NCBI GenBank assembly: GCA_003508835.1
Contig: PUFA01000560.1
Coordinates: 1-64,000 of the forward strand
Origin: Eonycteris spelaea
Taxonomy: Eukaryota > Chordata > Mammalia > Chiroptera > Pteropodidae
Length of the DNA: 64,000 bases
Direction of reading: 5' to 3'
The position numbers and the translations under genes are program-made. The notes under the pieces were generated by a model. The model saw only the letters and a program-made list of their open reading frames with translations. It searched no databases and was not told where the DNA came from. This document shows, piece by piece, positions 12,262 through 25,024 of the stretch. Numbering within the stretch: the first letter of the stretch is position 1; every line of letters starts with the position of its first letter.

Positions 12262-15200
12262 TAAATAATGACCCCATTAAAATTACAATTAAATTATAGA
12301 AAAATCAGCCTGAAGACTAGCTGAATATAACTCCTATAACTAAGGATATAAAGAAAAGGCCATATTGAGACTGGTAGTAGGGGTGGGGACATGAAATAGG
12401 CTGGCACCACACTGGCATATGACAATTGAACATTGGGAAGGATATCTCAGCTGCAGAGGTCTCCCTGGAAGAGTGAGGGACCCCATCTCCACACCATGGC
12501 TCTTCCGCCCAGGGTTCCAGTGCTGGGAAGAGAAGTCCCCACAAATCTGGCCGTGAAAATCCGTACTGTCCATGTGAGATGGAAGGAAGCAGGAAATCCA
12601 GACTTTGTCTTAAAGGGCCCATGCACAGACTCACTTGCTTGCAGGCACTGGCCCTGGGCTCTGGAGCAGGGATGGCAGCTCAGAAGGTGTCAGAGACATA
12701 CAGGGAAAGACTGAGTTGTGTGGCTTTGGGGCAAGGGCTGGAGAGACAGTCACTGTTGTCCCTTTATTGAGCTTTCCTCTTGTGCAGCCTATAGGCGGGC
12801 AACATCTTGCCTGTATTGAGCCCTGCCCCCACACAGCCAATACTGAATCTGCATTGGCCTGGTGAGATCCACTCATTCCACCCTGGTGACTTCCTCAAAT
12901 GCTGCCTCACTCAACTTTCAAATTGTCAAAGGCATATTCATGGCTGGGGAACCATTCCCACCCAGCCCTCTTGGCAAGAAGCTTTTTAAGCTATCAATCT
13001 ACAGGCCTTGGACCTCGGGCCTCTGGAGACAATTCCAGTGACAGGCAACCAGCCCCGACCAGAGCTGCAGCATTTCTTGAATAAATCCTGGGTGTCTGTA
13101 GGTCTGAAGTGGATGGCCGCTAGCCTCAGTGTGATCTGAGACTTTTGTGAGTGGCCACAGGCTCAGCACTGACACCAAATATAAACCTGCTATGGCCATG
13201 TGAAATTGCTTACTTACCATGGTAACTCCCTGGGAACCCACCCTACCCAAATTGTGTAGCACCCAAAGGATCTATCAGCTGCTGATCCTTACCGGCAGCT
13301 GTTAGGCAGCCATAAGTCTTGGGGTGGCCTGGATCTTTTGCTAAGCTGCCCTAGGCCCAGTACTTCCGGCAGCTGGCTTTGATTCACAGCGTGGCCTCTC
13401 CCACTTGCCTCTAGGTCCAGTATAGGCAGTGACCAACTGCATATTGCTTTGTATGTCCTACTAGGTGGCCCTGGGCAGTCACAGGCAGTGGCTGGCTTTG
13501 GCCTGCATGGGAACCCCTCCCAAGAGGTCCCAGAACCAACACACCCAGAGGCTGGTGTCACACCACAACAGAGCACCCCTTGATTAGACCCAAAAGCAGC
13601 ACACCCAAAGGGTGGTCTCAAAAGGCACAAGAACCCACTGGGGCAAATCCCACTCCATGGGGTCAGCCTCCACACAGCAGCTCATCACCTGTGGGCGTGG
13701 CCAATCCTCATGGCCAGTCAGACTGAGAATTGATACCATCCACTAATGTGCTAACAGCAATAAAGGCTTAACTAGAACAGAAGGGCACATAACCCACACA
13801 AGGAATACTCCTGGAGAAACCAGCATAAGTGATCAGGAAGACTATACCAGGGGATGCACAGGGCACCTACTACACAAGGCCAACTGACCAAGACTGGGAG
13901 ATGCAGCAATTCTATCGAATACATAGATAGAAACAAAGATAGAGAGGCAGCCAAAATGAGAAAGCAAAGAAATCTGTCCAAAATGAAAGAACAGTAGAAA
14001 ACTGCAAAATAGAACTAAATGAAATAGAGGCAAGCAACCTACCAGATACAGAGTTCAAAACACTGGATAAAAATGCTCAATGAACTTAGGGATGAATAGA
14101 TGAACTCAGTGAGAACTTCAGCAAAAAGATAGTAAGCATATAAAAAAGGACATAGAAACCATAAAAAAGAACCAGTCAGAAATGGAAAACAACAATAACT
14201 GAAATAAAGAATACACTAGAAGGAATCAACAATAGATTAGATGAAGCAGAAAACTGAATCAGCGATTTGAAGACAAGGTAGCAGAAAACACCCAATTGGA
14301 ACAGCAAAAAGAAAAAAGAAAAAAAATGAGCAAAGGTTAAGGAACCTCTGGGACCACATCAAGCATCCCAACATTCACAACATAGGGTACCAGAGGAGGA
14401 GAGAGAGAGAGAGAACAAGGGATTGAAACCTATTTGAAGAAATAATGATGAAAAACATTCCTACCCCGGCAAAAGAGACATACAAGACCAGGAAGCGTGG
14501 AGTCCTAAAGAAGATAAACCCAAATAGGCATATAACAAGACATCATAATTAAAATGCCAAAGATTAATGAATGACAGGAGAGAAACCTAAAAGCAAGAGA
14601 AAGGCAGCTAGTTACTATTAAAGGAGCTCTCATAAGAATGTCAGCTGATTTCAGAACAGAAACTTTGCAAGCCAGAAGAGATCGGCACGAAATATTCAAA
14701 GTGATTAAAAGTAAATACCTACAACAAAGACTACTCTATCCAGCAAGGTTATTAATTACAAGTGAAGGAGAGATACAGGGTTTTCTCAAAAGGAAAAAGC
14801 TAATGGAATTCATCACCACCAAACCAGTATTAGAAGAAATATCAAAGGGACTTCTTAAGAAGAAGAGGGGAGAAAAGCCCCATAAAATGAATAATTCAAT
14901 GGCAACAACTATGCACCTATCAGTAATCACTTTAAATGTAAATGGATTAAATGCTCCAATCAAATGACAGGATAACTGAATGGATAAGAAAAAAAGACCA
15001 ATGATACACGGGTTGTCTACATGAGACCCACTTCATACTGAAAGATACACACAGACTGAAATAAAGGGATGAAGAAAGATATTTCATGCAATGGAAGTGA
15101 AAAGATAAGCTGAGGCAGCAATACTTATGTTAAACAAAATAGACTTTAAAACAAAGGGTATAATAAGAGCCTAAGAAGGACATAACATAATGATAAAGGA

Positions 15201-18200
15201 ATCAATCCAACAACAGGACATAACTCTAATAATATTGAGGCTCCCAACATAGGAGCACCTACATATATAAAGGAAATATCGACTGACAGAAAAGGAGAGA
15301 TCGACAGAAATACAGTCATAGTAGGGACTTAAACTCCCCATTGACAACAGTGGATAGATCTTCCAGACAAAAAATCAACAAGAAATGACACACTAGACCA
15401 GATGGATTTAACTGATACTTTTAGAGCATTTCACCCCAAAGCAGCAGAATATTACATTCTTTTCAAGTACACAGAAAACATTTTCCAAGATAGACCACAT
15501 ATTAGCCCAGAAAAGAACACTGAAATCATATCAAGTATCTTTCTCCAACCACAATGGTAAGAAACTAGAAATTAGTTATAAGAAAAAATCCTGGAAAATA
15601 CACAAACACATGGAGGCTAAATAACATGCTATTAAACAATAAATGGGTTAACAGTAACATCAAGGAAGAATTCAAAAGATACCTTGAGACAAATGAAAAT
15701 GAAAATACAATGACTCAAAATCTATGGGACACAGAGAAAGCAGTTCTAAAAGGCAAATTTATAGCAATACAGGCCTACATCAAGAAACAAACAAAAATCT
15801 CAAATAAACAATTTAAAAGAACTAGAAAAAGAACAGCAAACAAAGCCCAAAGTGAATAAAAGTAAGGACATAATAAAAATCAGCGTGGAAATAAACAAAA
15901 TAGAGTCTAAAAAAAAACAATATAAAAGATCAATGAAACCAAGAGTCGGTTCTTTAAAGAGATAAACAAAACTGATAAACCATTAAACAGACTCATTAAG
16001 AAAAACAGAGGACTCAAATGAATAAAATCAGAAATGAAAGAGAAGTGACAAATGACACCATAGAAATACCAAGGATTGTAAGAAAATATTATGAACAATT
16101 ATATTCCAACAAATTGGACAATGTGGAAGAAATGGATACATTCTTAGAGACATACAATCTTCCAAGACTGAGTCAAGAAGAAATAAAAAAATCTTACCAG
16201 ATGATCACTATTAATGAAGTCGAATCACTAATCAAAAAAATCCCAAGAAATAAAAATAGGTGAATTTTACCAAACATGTAAAGAAGAATTATCACCTATC
16301 CTTCTTAAGCTATTCCAAACAATTCAAGAAGATAGAAGGCTCCAAGAACATTTTATGAAGACACGGTCACCCCAATTCAAAAACCAAAGACAAAAAAAAG
16401 AGTAAATTAAAGGCTGACATCCCTGATGAACACAGATGCAAAAATTCTCAACAAAATATTAGCAAACCAAATCCAGCAATATATTAAAAAGACCATACAC
16501 CATGATCAACTGGGTTTTATTCCTGGGATACAAGGTTGGTTCAATATTTGTAAATGATACACAACATTAACAAACTGAAAGAATCATATTATTATATCAA
16601 CAGAAGTAGGTTGATAAAATCTAGCATCTATTTATAATAAAAACTCTCAGCAAAATGGAAATGGAGGGAACATACCTCAATATAATAAAGGCCATATATG
16701 ACAAACCCACAGTTAACATCATACCCAACAGTGAAGCTAAAAGCATTTTCCTTAAGATCAGAAACAAGATAAGCACGTGCACTTTTATTACTTATTCAAC
16801 AGTGTATTGGAAGTCCTAGCCACAGCAATCAGACAAGAAAGAGAAATAAAAGCCATCCAAATTAGAAAGGAAGAAGTAAAACTGTCATTGTTTGCAGATG
16901 ACATGATGGTATAAAGAGAGAACCCTAAAGATTCCACCAAAACCTGTTAGACTTCATAAATAAATTCAGTAAAGTAGCAGGATACAAAATTCATATTCAA
17001 AATCAGTTGTATTTTATATACCAATGATAAACTAGCAGAAAAGAAATTAAGAAAACAATCCTATTTACAATTGCATCAAACGCAATAAAATACCTAGGAA
17101 TAAATTAAACCAAGGAAGTAAAAGACCAGTACTCAGAAAATTATAGGTCATTGAAGAAAGAAACTGAAGAAGATACAAATGAATGGAGGCGTATATCATG
17201 CTCATGGATAGAAAGAATTAAATAGTTAAAATGTCCATACTACCAAAAGCAATCTATAGATTCAATGCAATTCCTATCAAAATACCAATGCCACTTTTCG
17301 CAGAACTAGAACAAACAATCCAAAAATTTATATGGAAACATTAAAGACCTCGAATAGCCACAGTAATCTTGAGAAAGGAGAACAAGTTGGAGGTATCACA
17401 CTACCTGATGTAAAACTATAGTACAAAGCTATAGTGATAAAATCAGTATGGTACTGGCATAAAAACAGACACATAATAGATCAATGGAACAGAACAGAGA
17501 GCCCAGAAATAAATTCAAACCTACATGGTCATTTAATCTATGACAAAGGTGGCAAGAATATGCAATGGAATAAAGACAGTCTCTTCAATAAATGGTGTTG
17601 GAAAAACTGGACAGATACAGGCAAAAACAAAAAAAACTGGACCACCATCTTATACCATATACAGGAATAAACCAAAAAGGATTAAAGACTTAAATGTAAG
17701 ATCCGAAACTGTAAAACTCCTAGAAAACGTAGACATTAAACTCTGACAATGCTCTTAGCAATATTTTTTTCTGATATCTTCTCAGGCAAGAGAAACAAAA
17801 GGTAAACAAATGAGACTACATAAAACTAAAAGGTTTTTGCACATCAACAAAACAAAAGACAAACTACTGAATTGGAGAAGATACATGCCTATGATACATC
17901 TGATAATGGGTTAATATCCAAAATTTATAAACAATTCATACAACTCAACAACAAAAAAACAAAATCCAATTAAAAATGAGCAAAAGATCTGAATAGACAT
18001 TTCTCTGAAGAGGATGGCCAATAAACACATGAAAAGATGCTCAATGTCACTACTCATCAGAGAAATGCAAATTAAAACCACAATGAAATATCGCCTTGCA
18101 CCTGTCACAACAGCGATCATCAATAAATCAAAAAACAAGTGTTGGCAAGAATGTGGAGAAAAAGGAACCTGTGTGCATTCTTGGTAGGATTGCAAATTGG

Positions 18201-19090
18201 TACAGTCACTATGGAAAACAGTTTTGAGATTCTTCAAAAATTTAACACTATAACTACCTTATGACTCAGCAATCCCACTTCTGGATATTAATCCAAAGAA
18301 AACCAGAACCCAAATTCAAAAAGATATATATACCCCTACGTTTCCTGTAGTGATATTTAATACAATAGCCAAGGTATGGAAGCAACCTAAGTGCCCATCA
18401 ATAGGTGATTGGATAAAGAAATTATGGTACATATATAAAATGGAATATTTCTCAGCCATAAAAAAAAAATGAAATCCTACCATTTGCAATGACATGGATG
18501 GACCTAGAGGTTATTATGCTGAGTGAAATAAGTCAGACAGAGAAAGACAAATACCATATCATTCCACTTCTACATGAAATCTGAAGAACAAAATAAATGA
18601 ACAAACAAAACGAAAACAGACTCAGATATAGAGAACAAACTGGTGATTGCTAGATGGGAAGGGTTGGGAGCCTGGGTGAAAAAGAGGAAGGGTAGTTATA
18701 ACACAGTTACGGAGATGTAAAGTACAGCATGGGAAATATAGTCAATATAATTGTAAAAACTATGTATAGTGCCAGGTGGGTACTAATCTGGGGGATCACT
18801 TCATAAATTATATAAATGCCTAAGCACTATGCTGTACAACTGAAACTCATATAAACTAATACTAAATGTCAGCTCTAATTAAAATATAAGAAAATAGTCA
18901 TGGGGATGGAAAGTATAGCATAGGGTATATAGTCAATAATATTGTAATAACTACGTATGGTATTGGATGGGTTCTATATTTATCAAAGTGATAACTTTGT
19001 AAGTTATATAAATGTCTAATCACTGTTATACACCTGAAACTAATATAACATTGTATGTCAACTGGAATTGAAAAATAAAGTTTATGAAAA
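12262..19090 (+). mobile_element. Near full-length decayed LINE-1
   Basis: An L1 of about 6.8 kb. The 5' UTR runs about 12262-13900 and is GC-richer, with a GGATATAAAGAAAAGGCCAT block also found near the 5' end of the minus L1 at 58 kb. The ORF1 region runs to about 14890, and its C-terminal part is readable at 14638-14890. ORF2 begins near 14908 (MHLSVITLNVNGLNAP) and is broken by many stops and shifts to about 18490; the reverse transcriptase motif FADDM is readable at 16891-16905. Readable ORF2 pieces lie at 15626-15859, 16018-16263 and 17434-17670. The 3' end has two related tail units (18713-18888 and 18905-19080) before an A-rich end. About the first 60 bases of the 5' end seem to be missing compared with the copy at 58024. 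It cannot encode intact proteins. Confidence 0.92.
14638..14967 (+). pseudogene. L1 ORF1 C-terminus running in frame into ORF2 start
   Basis: A 109-codon open stretch inside the L1. Its first 80 or so codons match the L1 ORF1 C-terminal domain (SADFRTETLQARRD, then YPARL and a TSEGEI stretch). It then passes without a stop into the conserved ORF2 opening (VITLNVNGLNAPIK). ORF1 and ORF2 are normally separated by a stop and spacer. Here the ORF1 stop is lost or its extreme C-terminus is missing. A relic, not a gene. Confidence 0.75.
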
Positions 19091-19149
19091 AAAGTAATCA
19101 TCAGGAAGCCTAGGGCCTTTGTATCCCCCTTGAGAGGATAGACTCCTAA

Positions 19150-19385
19150 CCTCAATAATTGTAGCTAGCAGACACAGCTGGCCTAATTGCACTTACAGAG
19201 ACCAATCCTTTGCAATTTTTCACTTCCTGGACTCTACTGAGCCCCTGCTTACTCCTTTCCTTCTTTTAAAATACCCAGTTGCCTGTGCACAAATGGGAAT
19301 GGGGCTCAGCTCTTTCCCCTCCTGGCAGTAGTGACTGAATAAAATCTGTTTTCACTGGCTTTGTGTATCTTTGATACTACTTAAA
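19150..19385 (+). mobile_element. Endogenous retrovirus LTR remnant
   Basis: The sequence looks like the 3' part of an ERV1-class LTR: TTTAAAATACCCAGTTGCC, a GAATGGGGCTCAGCTCTTTCC block, GACTGAATAAAATCTGTTTT carrying the poly(A) signal, then a short R/U5-like end. No internal retroviral genes flank it, so it appears to be a solo, partial LTR. Class assignment is from pattern only. Confidence 0.55.
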
Positions 19386-19409
19386 TCTGTATTGCTGGCC
19401 CCACCCCTA

Positions 19410-19505
19410 GAGTTTGATCCTGGAGGTCTGGGCTGAGGCCTGAGAACTGACATTTCTAATAGTTTGTAGGTGATGCTGAAACGCTGGTCCAGGGAGAACC
19501 AGTGC
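19410..19505 (+). mobile_element. MER5/MER20-like hAT fragment
   Basis: CTGGGCTGAGGCCTGAGAAC, TGACATTTCTAATAG, AGGTGATGCTGAAACGCTGG and a GGAGAACCAGTG end are the 3' half of a MER20-type element. Confidence 0.6.
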
Positions 19506-19989
19506 CCTGGCTCATGGACTTTATTCACTGGATATGATTTTCTAGTGATATAGCTTTCTCAAAACCTCATTTGACTGCCTATATATTTCTTTAGAGGGGA
19601 CTCAGAATGCTAATAATAAGCGCCAAGAATCTTGTCAAGTTTAGCTCTTTGAATCTTCAAATCTGTTAAAGGGAATAAAATGGCTCATCTTGTTGCAGCC
19701 TGTATTTCTTAGCACTCTACCTAAGGATTTGGCTCATTCTCCCTGGCATTCTGCTCAATGTCTTCAGCTTGAAGCTTGGACAGGAAATAACAGGCTGAGT
19801 TCAAGGCTATGAAGCCTCTTTTTTCTGATCTGCTCTGGGAATGTTACACTTACCCCCTCTTCATTGCATTCTAGCTGAATGTATTCACAGAGTGAGACAT
19901 CGTCACATTTGGGGGTGTTGGAGAACAAGGGATACCATGGAGGCTTATACAGATAACCTCATTCCAATTGCCTAGATGCCAACTTCCTA

Positions 19990-20180
19990 ATCAGTAAAAC
20001 ACTTTTATATTAAATTTATTAGGGTGATGTTGATTAATAAAATTATATGGGTTTCAAGTATATAATTCTATAATACATTATCTGTATATTGTATTGTGTT
20101 CACCGCCCAAAGTTAAATCTCCTTCTGTCACCATGTATTTGACCCCCTTTATCCTTTTCTACCTACCCCACTTCAGTGAT
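19990..20180 (-). mobile_element. 5'-truncated L1 3' end (reverse)
   Basis: Same tail type as at 60990: TTATTAGGGTGATGTTGATT, then TTGTATTGTGTTCACCGCCC and TCACCATGTATTTGACCCCC. Only the last 190 bp or so of the element are present. Confidence 0.65.
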
Positions 20181-20434
20181 ACACTTTAAGTGAGAGTTCT
20201 ACTATAAGTCAGTAACACCCATGATTATCTGATCCTCGGCAACTGCAGAGCTCTTAATACAGGCACAAGCTCTGCTCTGTTTTGAGTGCCAGGAGCAATA
20301 AGCAACTGCTTCACTGCCAAATAACATAGAATGCCAACTTCCCATTAACTGATATGGGATATCACCAATCTCTGCCAGTTCCATATTTTAGGGTCTCTAA
20401 TTTGCCACACACCATTTCTGGTACCAGTTCCTAA

Positions 20435-20435
<1 letters not shown>

Positions 20436-20463
<28 letters not shown>
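20436..20463. repeat. (ATT)n microsatellite
   Basis: About nine consecutive ATT units followed by an interrupted ATT/ATC run. Confidence 0.95.
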
Positions 20464-20470
<7 letters not shown>

Positions 20471-22020
20471 CATCATTAATTATTTGGTCATAAGTAGTTT
20501 CTAACCCAACTGTGTCTTAAACAAAACTAATAAGGATATTGGTTTGCCTCAGAGAAACCAAGGGCAAGAATGCCTCAGGAACAATCTAGAACCTGAGACT
20601 AAAACAATGAAGACTCCCTATCTCTTGTCTCTGCTCTGAGAGTATGCATTTTTCTTCTTTTTCTGCAGATCAGCATCTGTTCCTTCTGACAGCTTACACG
20701 TTTTACACTTAGAGGAAAATTGATCTCTCCGATCCAATTCCAAATTTCTAGGGAATGAGATTCTGATTGACTCAGCTTGGTTTAATTGTCCACCTGTGAC
20801 CCAGTCAGCCATGTGTACAGGAACATGACAGCTTTTTCTATACTCTGTAAATTGGGGATGGATTAATTCCTAGAAAAGGAGGGCTGAACAGACAATCCAA
20901 TAGGTATCCATTATACTAGAAAATCTCTATTCCTTCCCTTCTTCATCCCTTCAAGCCACTACTCTCTTCTTCCACTGCTAGTTTTCAAAAGAGTTATCTA
21001 TGTGCACTGCTTTGCCATCTACTTACTCTGCCAATCTGGCTTGTTCTATCGCCACTATTCTTTTATGATAAACTCCTTTATGGAGCTTGAAGCTTTTTCG
21101 GCTTTTGCATCCTGTTAGACTGTTCTCAGACTTCATTCATCTTGACCACTCGTAAGTTCTGCACATCTGGGTTCTAACTCTGCCTGCAATTCTCCCACCT
21201 CTCATTAAGTTCCAAACCTGATCTGCTACTACTCACTGTTACAAATCTTTTTTTTCTGCCCTTATCCTGCTGAGTGGGCCCTAAAAGCCAGTCAGAAGAC
21301 TGGTGTAGCTACATCAGAATCAACTGAGGAGCATGCTGAAAATATTTTTACAAAATTATAATTCCGTACGTCAGGAATTGTATTCCTTACGATTATTTTG
21401 CTAGAGCTCCGTGACAGATTGATTCACAGTGAGGTTTGAAAACAGAGATCCTAACCATAGGACACTGTAGCTCAGTGCATACCAGAAAGGTACGACTTGT
21501 TTGTGTTGGTGCTTATCTCCCTGACTAAGGAGATCTTGAGGACAAAGGAGACTTATGTTTTCCTCTGCATTGCCTTGAGCCAATAACGTAAGTTTCCCAT
21601 TCATAAATTAAGACCAAGAACTCTTCTTCGAAGAATTGCAGTAGCTAAAGTTAAGTGGCGGTTATTAATGTTGGCGGTTATTAATTTCATCTTCCATAAG
21701 TGTCCTTTCTCATTCATTAAAAGCTACACATATTATATTTGCCCCTTGAAAGGAACATTACCCCTCCTGGAGAATTTTAGCATACTTTCACTGGATTAAA
21801 TTAATCTACTTCCTTTCCCATGATACACCACTTTTCCCCCAAAACTCCTTTTTCTGAGAAAGGCAGTAAATAGCCTGAAGCAATTCGGTGAACGCCAGGA
21901 ATTGGAGTGCAAATACTAAATACATGATTACCACGCCCCGCCATTTGTGACCCTGCGAGCGCAAGGGCTGACAGCAGTGGTAATCGTGTTCTTCGACTGT
22001 AGCACAAGGCCACAGAGAAG

Positions 22021-22039
22021 ACTACTACTCCCATGATGC
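22021..22039 (+). promoter_or_regulatory. ZNF143/THAP11-type promoter motif
   Basis: ACTACTACTCCCATGATGC is close to the well-known ACTACAAYTCCCAGNATGC promoter motif bound by ZNF143. It sits about 400 bp upstream of the FAM120C start codon inside the CpG island. Confidence 0.6.
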
Positions 22040-22107
22040 CCTCTCGGTCCCGCCCCGTTCCCCCTCCTTCAACTAGAAAGCGTGTACCATCGAGAAGACG
22101 AGGCAAC

Positions 22108-22149
22108 ATGGCTCCCGGAGGTGGACGGAAGAGGCTTCACCACTTCTGA
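22108..22149 (+). CDS. Upstream ORF (13 codons) in FAM120C 5' leader
   Basis: ATG at 22108 opens a 13-residue reading frame (MAPGGGRKRLHHF) ending at TGA 22147-22149, about 270 bp before the main start. Its role as a uORF depends on transcription starting upstream of 22108, which is not shown. The ATG lies in a YY1-like CAACATGGC, so it may instead be a promoter site. Confidence 0.3.
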   Translation: MAPGGGRKRLHHF

Positions 22150-22422
22150 AACGGTGAACGGCGGACGGAGAGGAAAAAAAGAAGTGACTAGAACCCGTCG
22201 TCGCTTTAATCCTCTCAGCCTCTCCTAAATCCGGTCGGCCTCACCCCCTCCTCTTCACCCCAATCCAATCTGTGGTCTCCTCCCCTCCCCGCCCTCACTC
22301 CCTCGCTTGCTCACCCCTCCCCTCGGGAACCCTTTTCCCGCCCCCTTTGCCCCCAGCTTCGCGCCCAGACCGTCGCCTAGCTTGTTCGCGCAGCCGCCGT
22401 CTCGTCTGCCCGCCGACGAAGC

Positions 22423-23140
<718 letters not shown>

Positions 23141-23659
23141 TTAATAATAAGCCCCACACCTATTCCCTCCCAACTAAACACCTAACCACCACCCACCCAC
23201 TTACCTGCTTCCCTTCCCACTCACCGCCCGATCAGCTAACCCACTTGCCTAACTACCCTGGATCATTTTATCCATCTACCAACCCCTTCATCCCACCCCC
23301 CTACCGATTCTCTCACTTTCCTAACCACATCACCATGTCATCCCAATAACTCCCTTTACCTTCCACTTACCCAGTTGTGTCCAGAGGGTTTAGCAGAATT
23401 TCTTTTGTAGCCCCATGTTTTTCCTACTGTCTTCTGCTTCAAGCTGAAATGCCTTTTTCCATTTTTTTTTGTTTTCTATTGCCTCTTTGCAGCCTTGCAG
23501 CAAATCCGTTCAACAGATGTTAATTGAACTCCTCCTTTCTTCTACAAGGTTTTTTCCCATTTTGACCAAGTGCTTTTTTATACCTTTGTCCATTCAACCT
23601 TTATCATTTCAACATGTTTCTGCCTCCTCCTGCCTTAGCCTGAACACGCAAACAAAAAA

Positions 23660-24000
23660 CCCCCTGATTCAGTTACTGTTCAACAAGTATTAAGCCAGTG
23701 AGAGTAAGAGATTTGTAACGACATGTGAAGCATGGTCCTGCCCTCGGACAATCAAATATATACACATGAAACGTTTGTTTAATGGTATAAATGTGTATAT
23801 GATTATGCTTTACGGTACAGATTGTAAGTACGTTACCTGTTCTTTGTGTGTGTCGGGGGAGAAATCTAGGCTAAAATGGTTAGGGGAGGCTTCCTTGAAG
23901 AAGTTGGACCTCATTTGGGTCTTCAAGGATGGGTTGGACTTGGTTATGGGTTTGGGAGGAAGCTGCTTTAAGTGGGAGAAAGAAAATGAGCAAAAGCAAA
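23660..24000 (-). repeat. L2-like ancient repeat (reverse)
   Basis: CAACAAGTATTAAGCCAGTG, a CATGGTCCTGCCCTC block and a GGCTTCCTTGAAGAAGTTGG block follow the order of reverse L2 copies elsewhere in the window. Highly diverged. Confidence 0.45.
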
Positions 24001-24689
24001 AAGAAATAGCAAGCATGTGAAGCCCGAGGGAAGTTAAGTCCAATCTCCACATGTAGTTGATCACTGCATATGGGGCCTGGGGAAGAGCTTGGCAGCATCC
24101 CCAGTTCTTGGCACCAATGCTGTTGCTCTGTTGCTTTCCCATACTCTTAGGTTTCAAGTTCCTACGTGTGGGGAATAGCAAGGCTTGAGAAGTAAAGGAG
24201 GTGGGCAAGAAAATGAAAAGTAGTTCAGGGTTGAGTAAGACAAAACCTCAAACCCATTCCCAACCAAGGCTCTTGGAGATGTGCTCACAGTCAAAAGGGA
24301 GGACAGGGAATTGTGGGACTCATAAACTAAAGAAATGGTTCTGCAGGAAGTAATGAAAGAAATCTCAGAATGAAAGACCTGCATTGAGAAGTTTGCAGTG
24401 GTGACTAGAGTTCAGTCATGCTAGGCCCCTTGTCCAGCATCAAATCTGTGCCTAAGCTGGGTAGATTATAGTTGCCTTTGAATAATAAAAAAATTCAGCA
24501 ATGAGCTATGTCTGACATACACAGTAGAAAAAAATAATTTAACGACACTCATTTTGCTTGCCTTCTTGACTGAAAATTTTTCAGTAGATTCATTCATGGC
24601 CATTCTTTTCACTTTGTTTTTACTGCTACCACACAAGGTTAAAGGACTTTTTACCTCATTGTCATTATTAACCTGGTTGCTGGCAACAA

Positions 24690-24935
24690 TGGCTAACATT
24701 GATAAAAACACCATGTGCCAGGTCTAATCTATGTGCTTGAACAAAACTCATTTGATCCTCACAGTAACCTGTGAAGCAGTATTGTTTTCCAAATGAGGAA
24801 ACAGGTACGAGAGAATTAGAAACTTACTCAAAGTCATGCAGCAATAAATGGTAGAGCTGGGATTCTGGGATTCATGCCCAGGCAGTCAGGCTCCAAAGCC
24901 CATGCTCTTTTTTAACAACAGTGCTCTCTAAGAGG
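24690..24935 (-). repeat. MIR SINE (reverse)
   Basis: CACCATGTGCCAGGTCTAAT, TTTGATCCTCACAGTAACC, AAATGAGGAAACAGG, AAAGTCATGCAGCAATAAA and AGTCAGGCTCCAAAGCCCAT in reverse-MIR order. Confidence 0.85.
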
Positions 24936-25024
24936 AATCTTTGTAAAGTGCCAATGTGATTAGATCATCCACACTAGGCTAAAATCTTCCCTGGCTCCTG
25001 GGTAAAGACAGGTGTGGGTCGTTC

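Larger units (their letters stand above)
9261..21890. other. WNK3-FAM120C intergenic region
   Basis: No gene was found. Contents: MIRs (9405-9660, 10365-10570, 11640-11965), a hAT fragment with an L1 tail (11040-11350), a near full-length L1 (12262-19090), an LTR remnant (19150-19385), a hAT-like fragment (19410-19505), an L1 3' end (19990-20180) and an ATT repeat. I see nothing recognisable in 9670-10360, 10600-11030, 20180-20430 or 20480-21880. Confidence 0.75.

Noticed and set aside
21801..22109. 102-codon minus-strand open frame at the CpG island, possible divergent gene
   Set aside because: No recognisable domain, it overlaps promoter motifs, and GC-rich DNA opens frames by chance. An antisense noncoding RNA is possible but unsupported.
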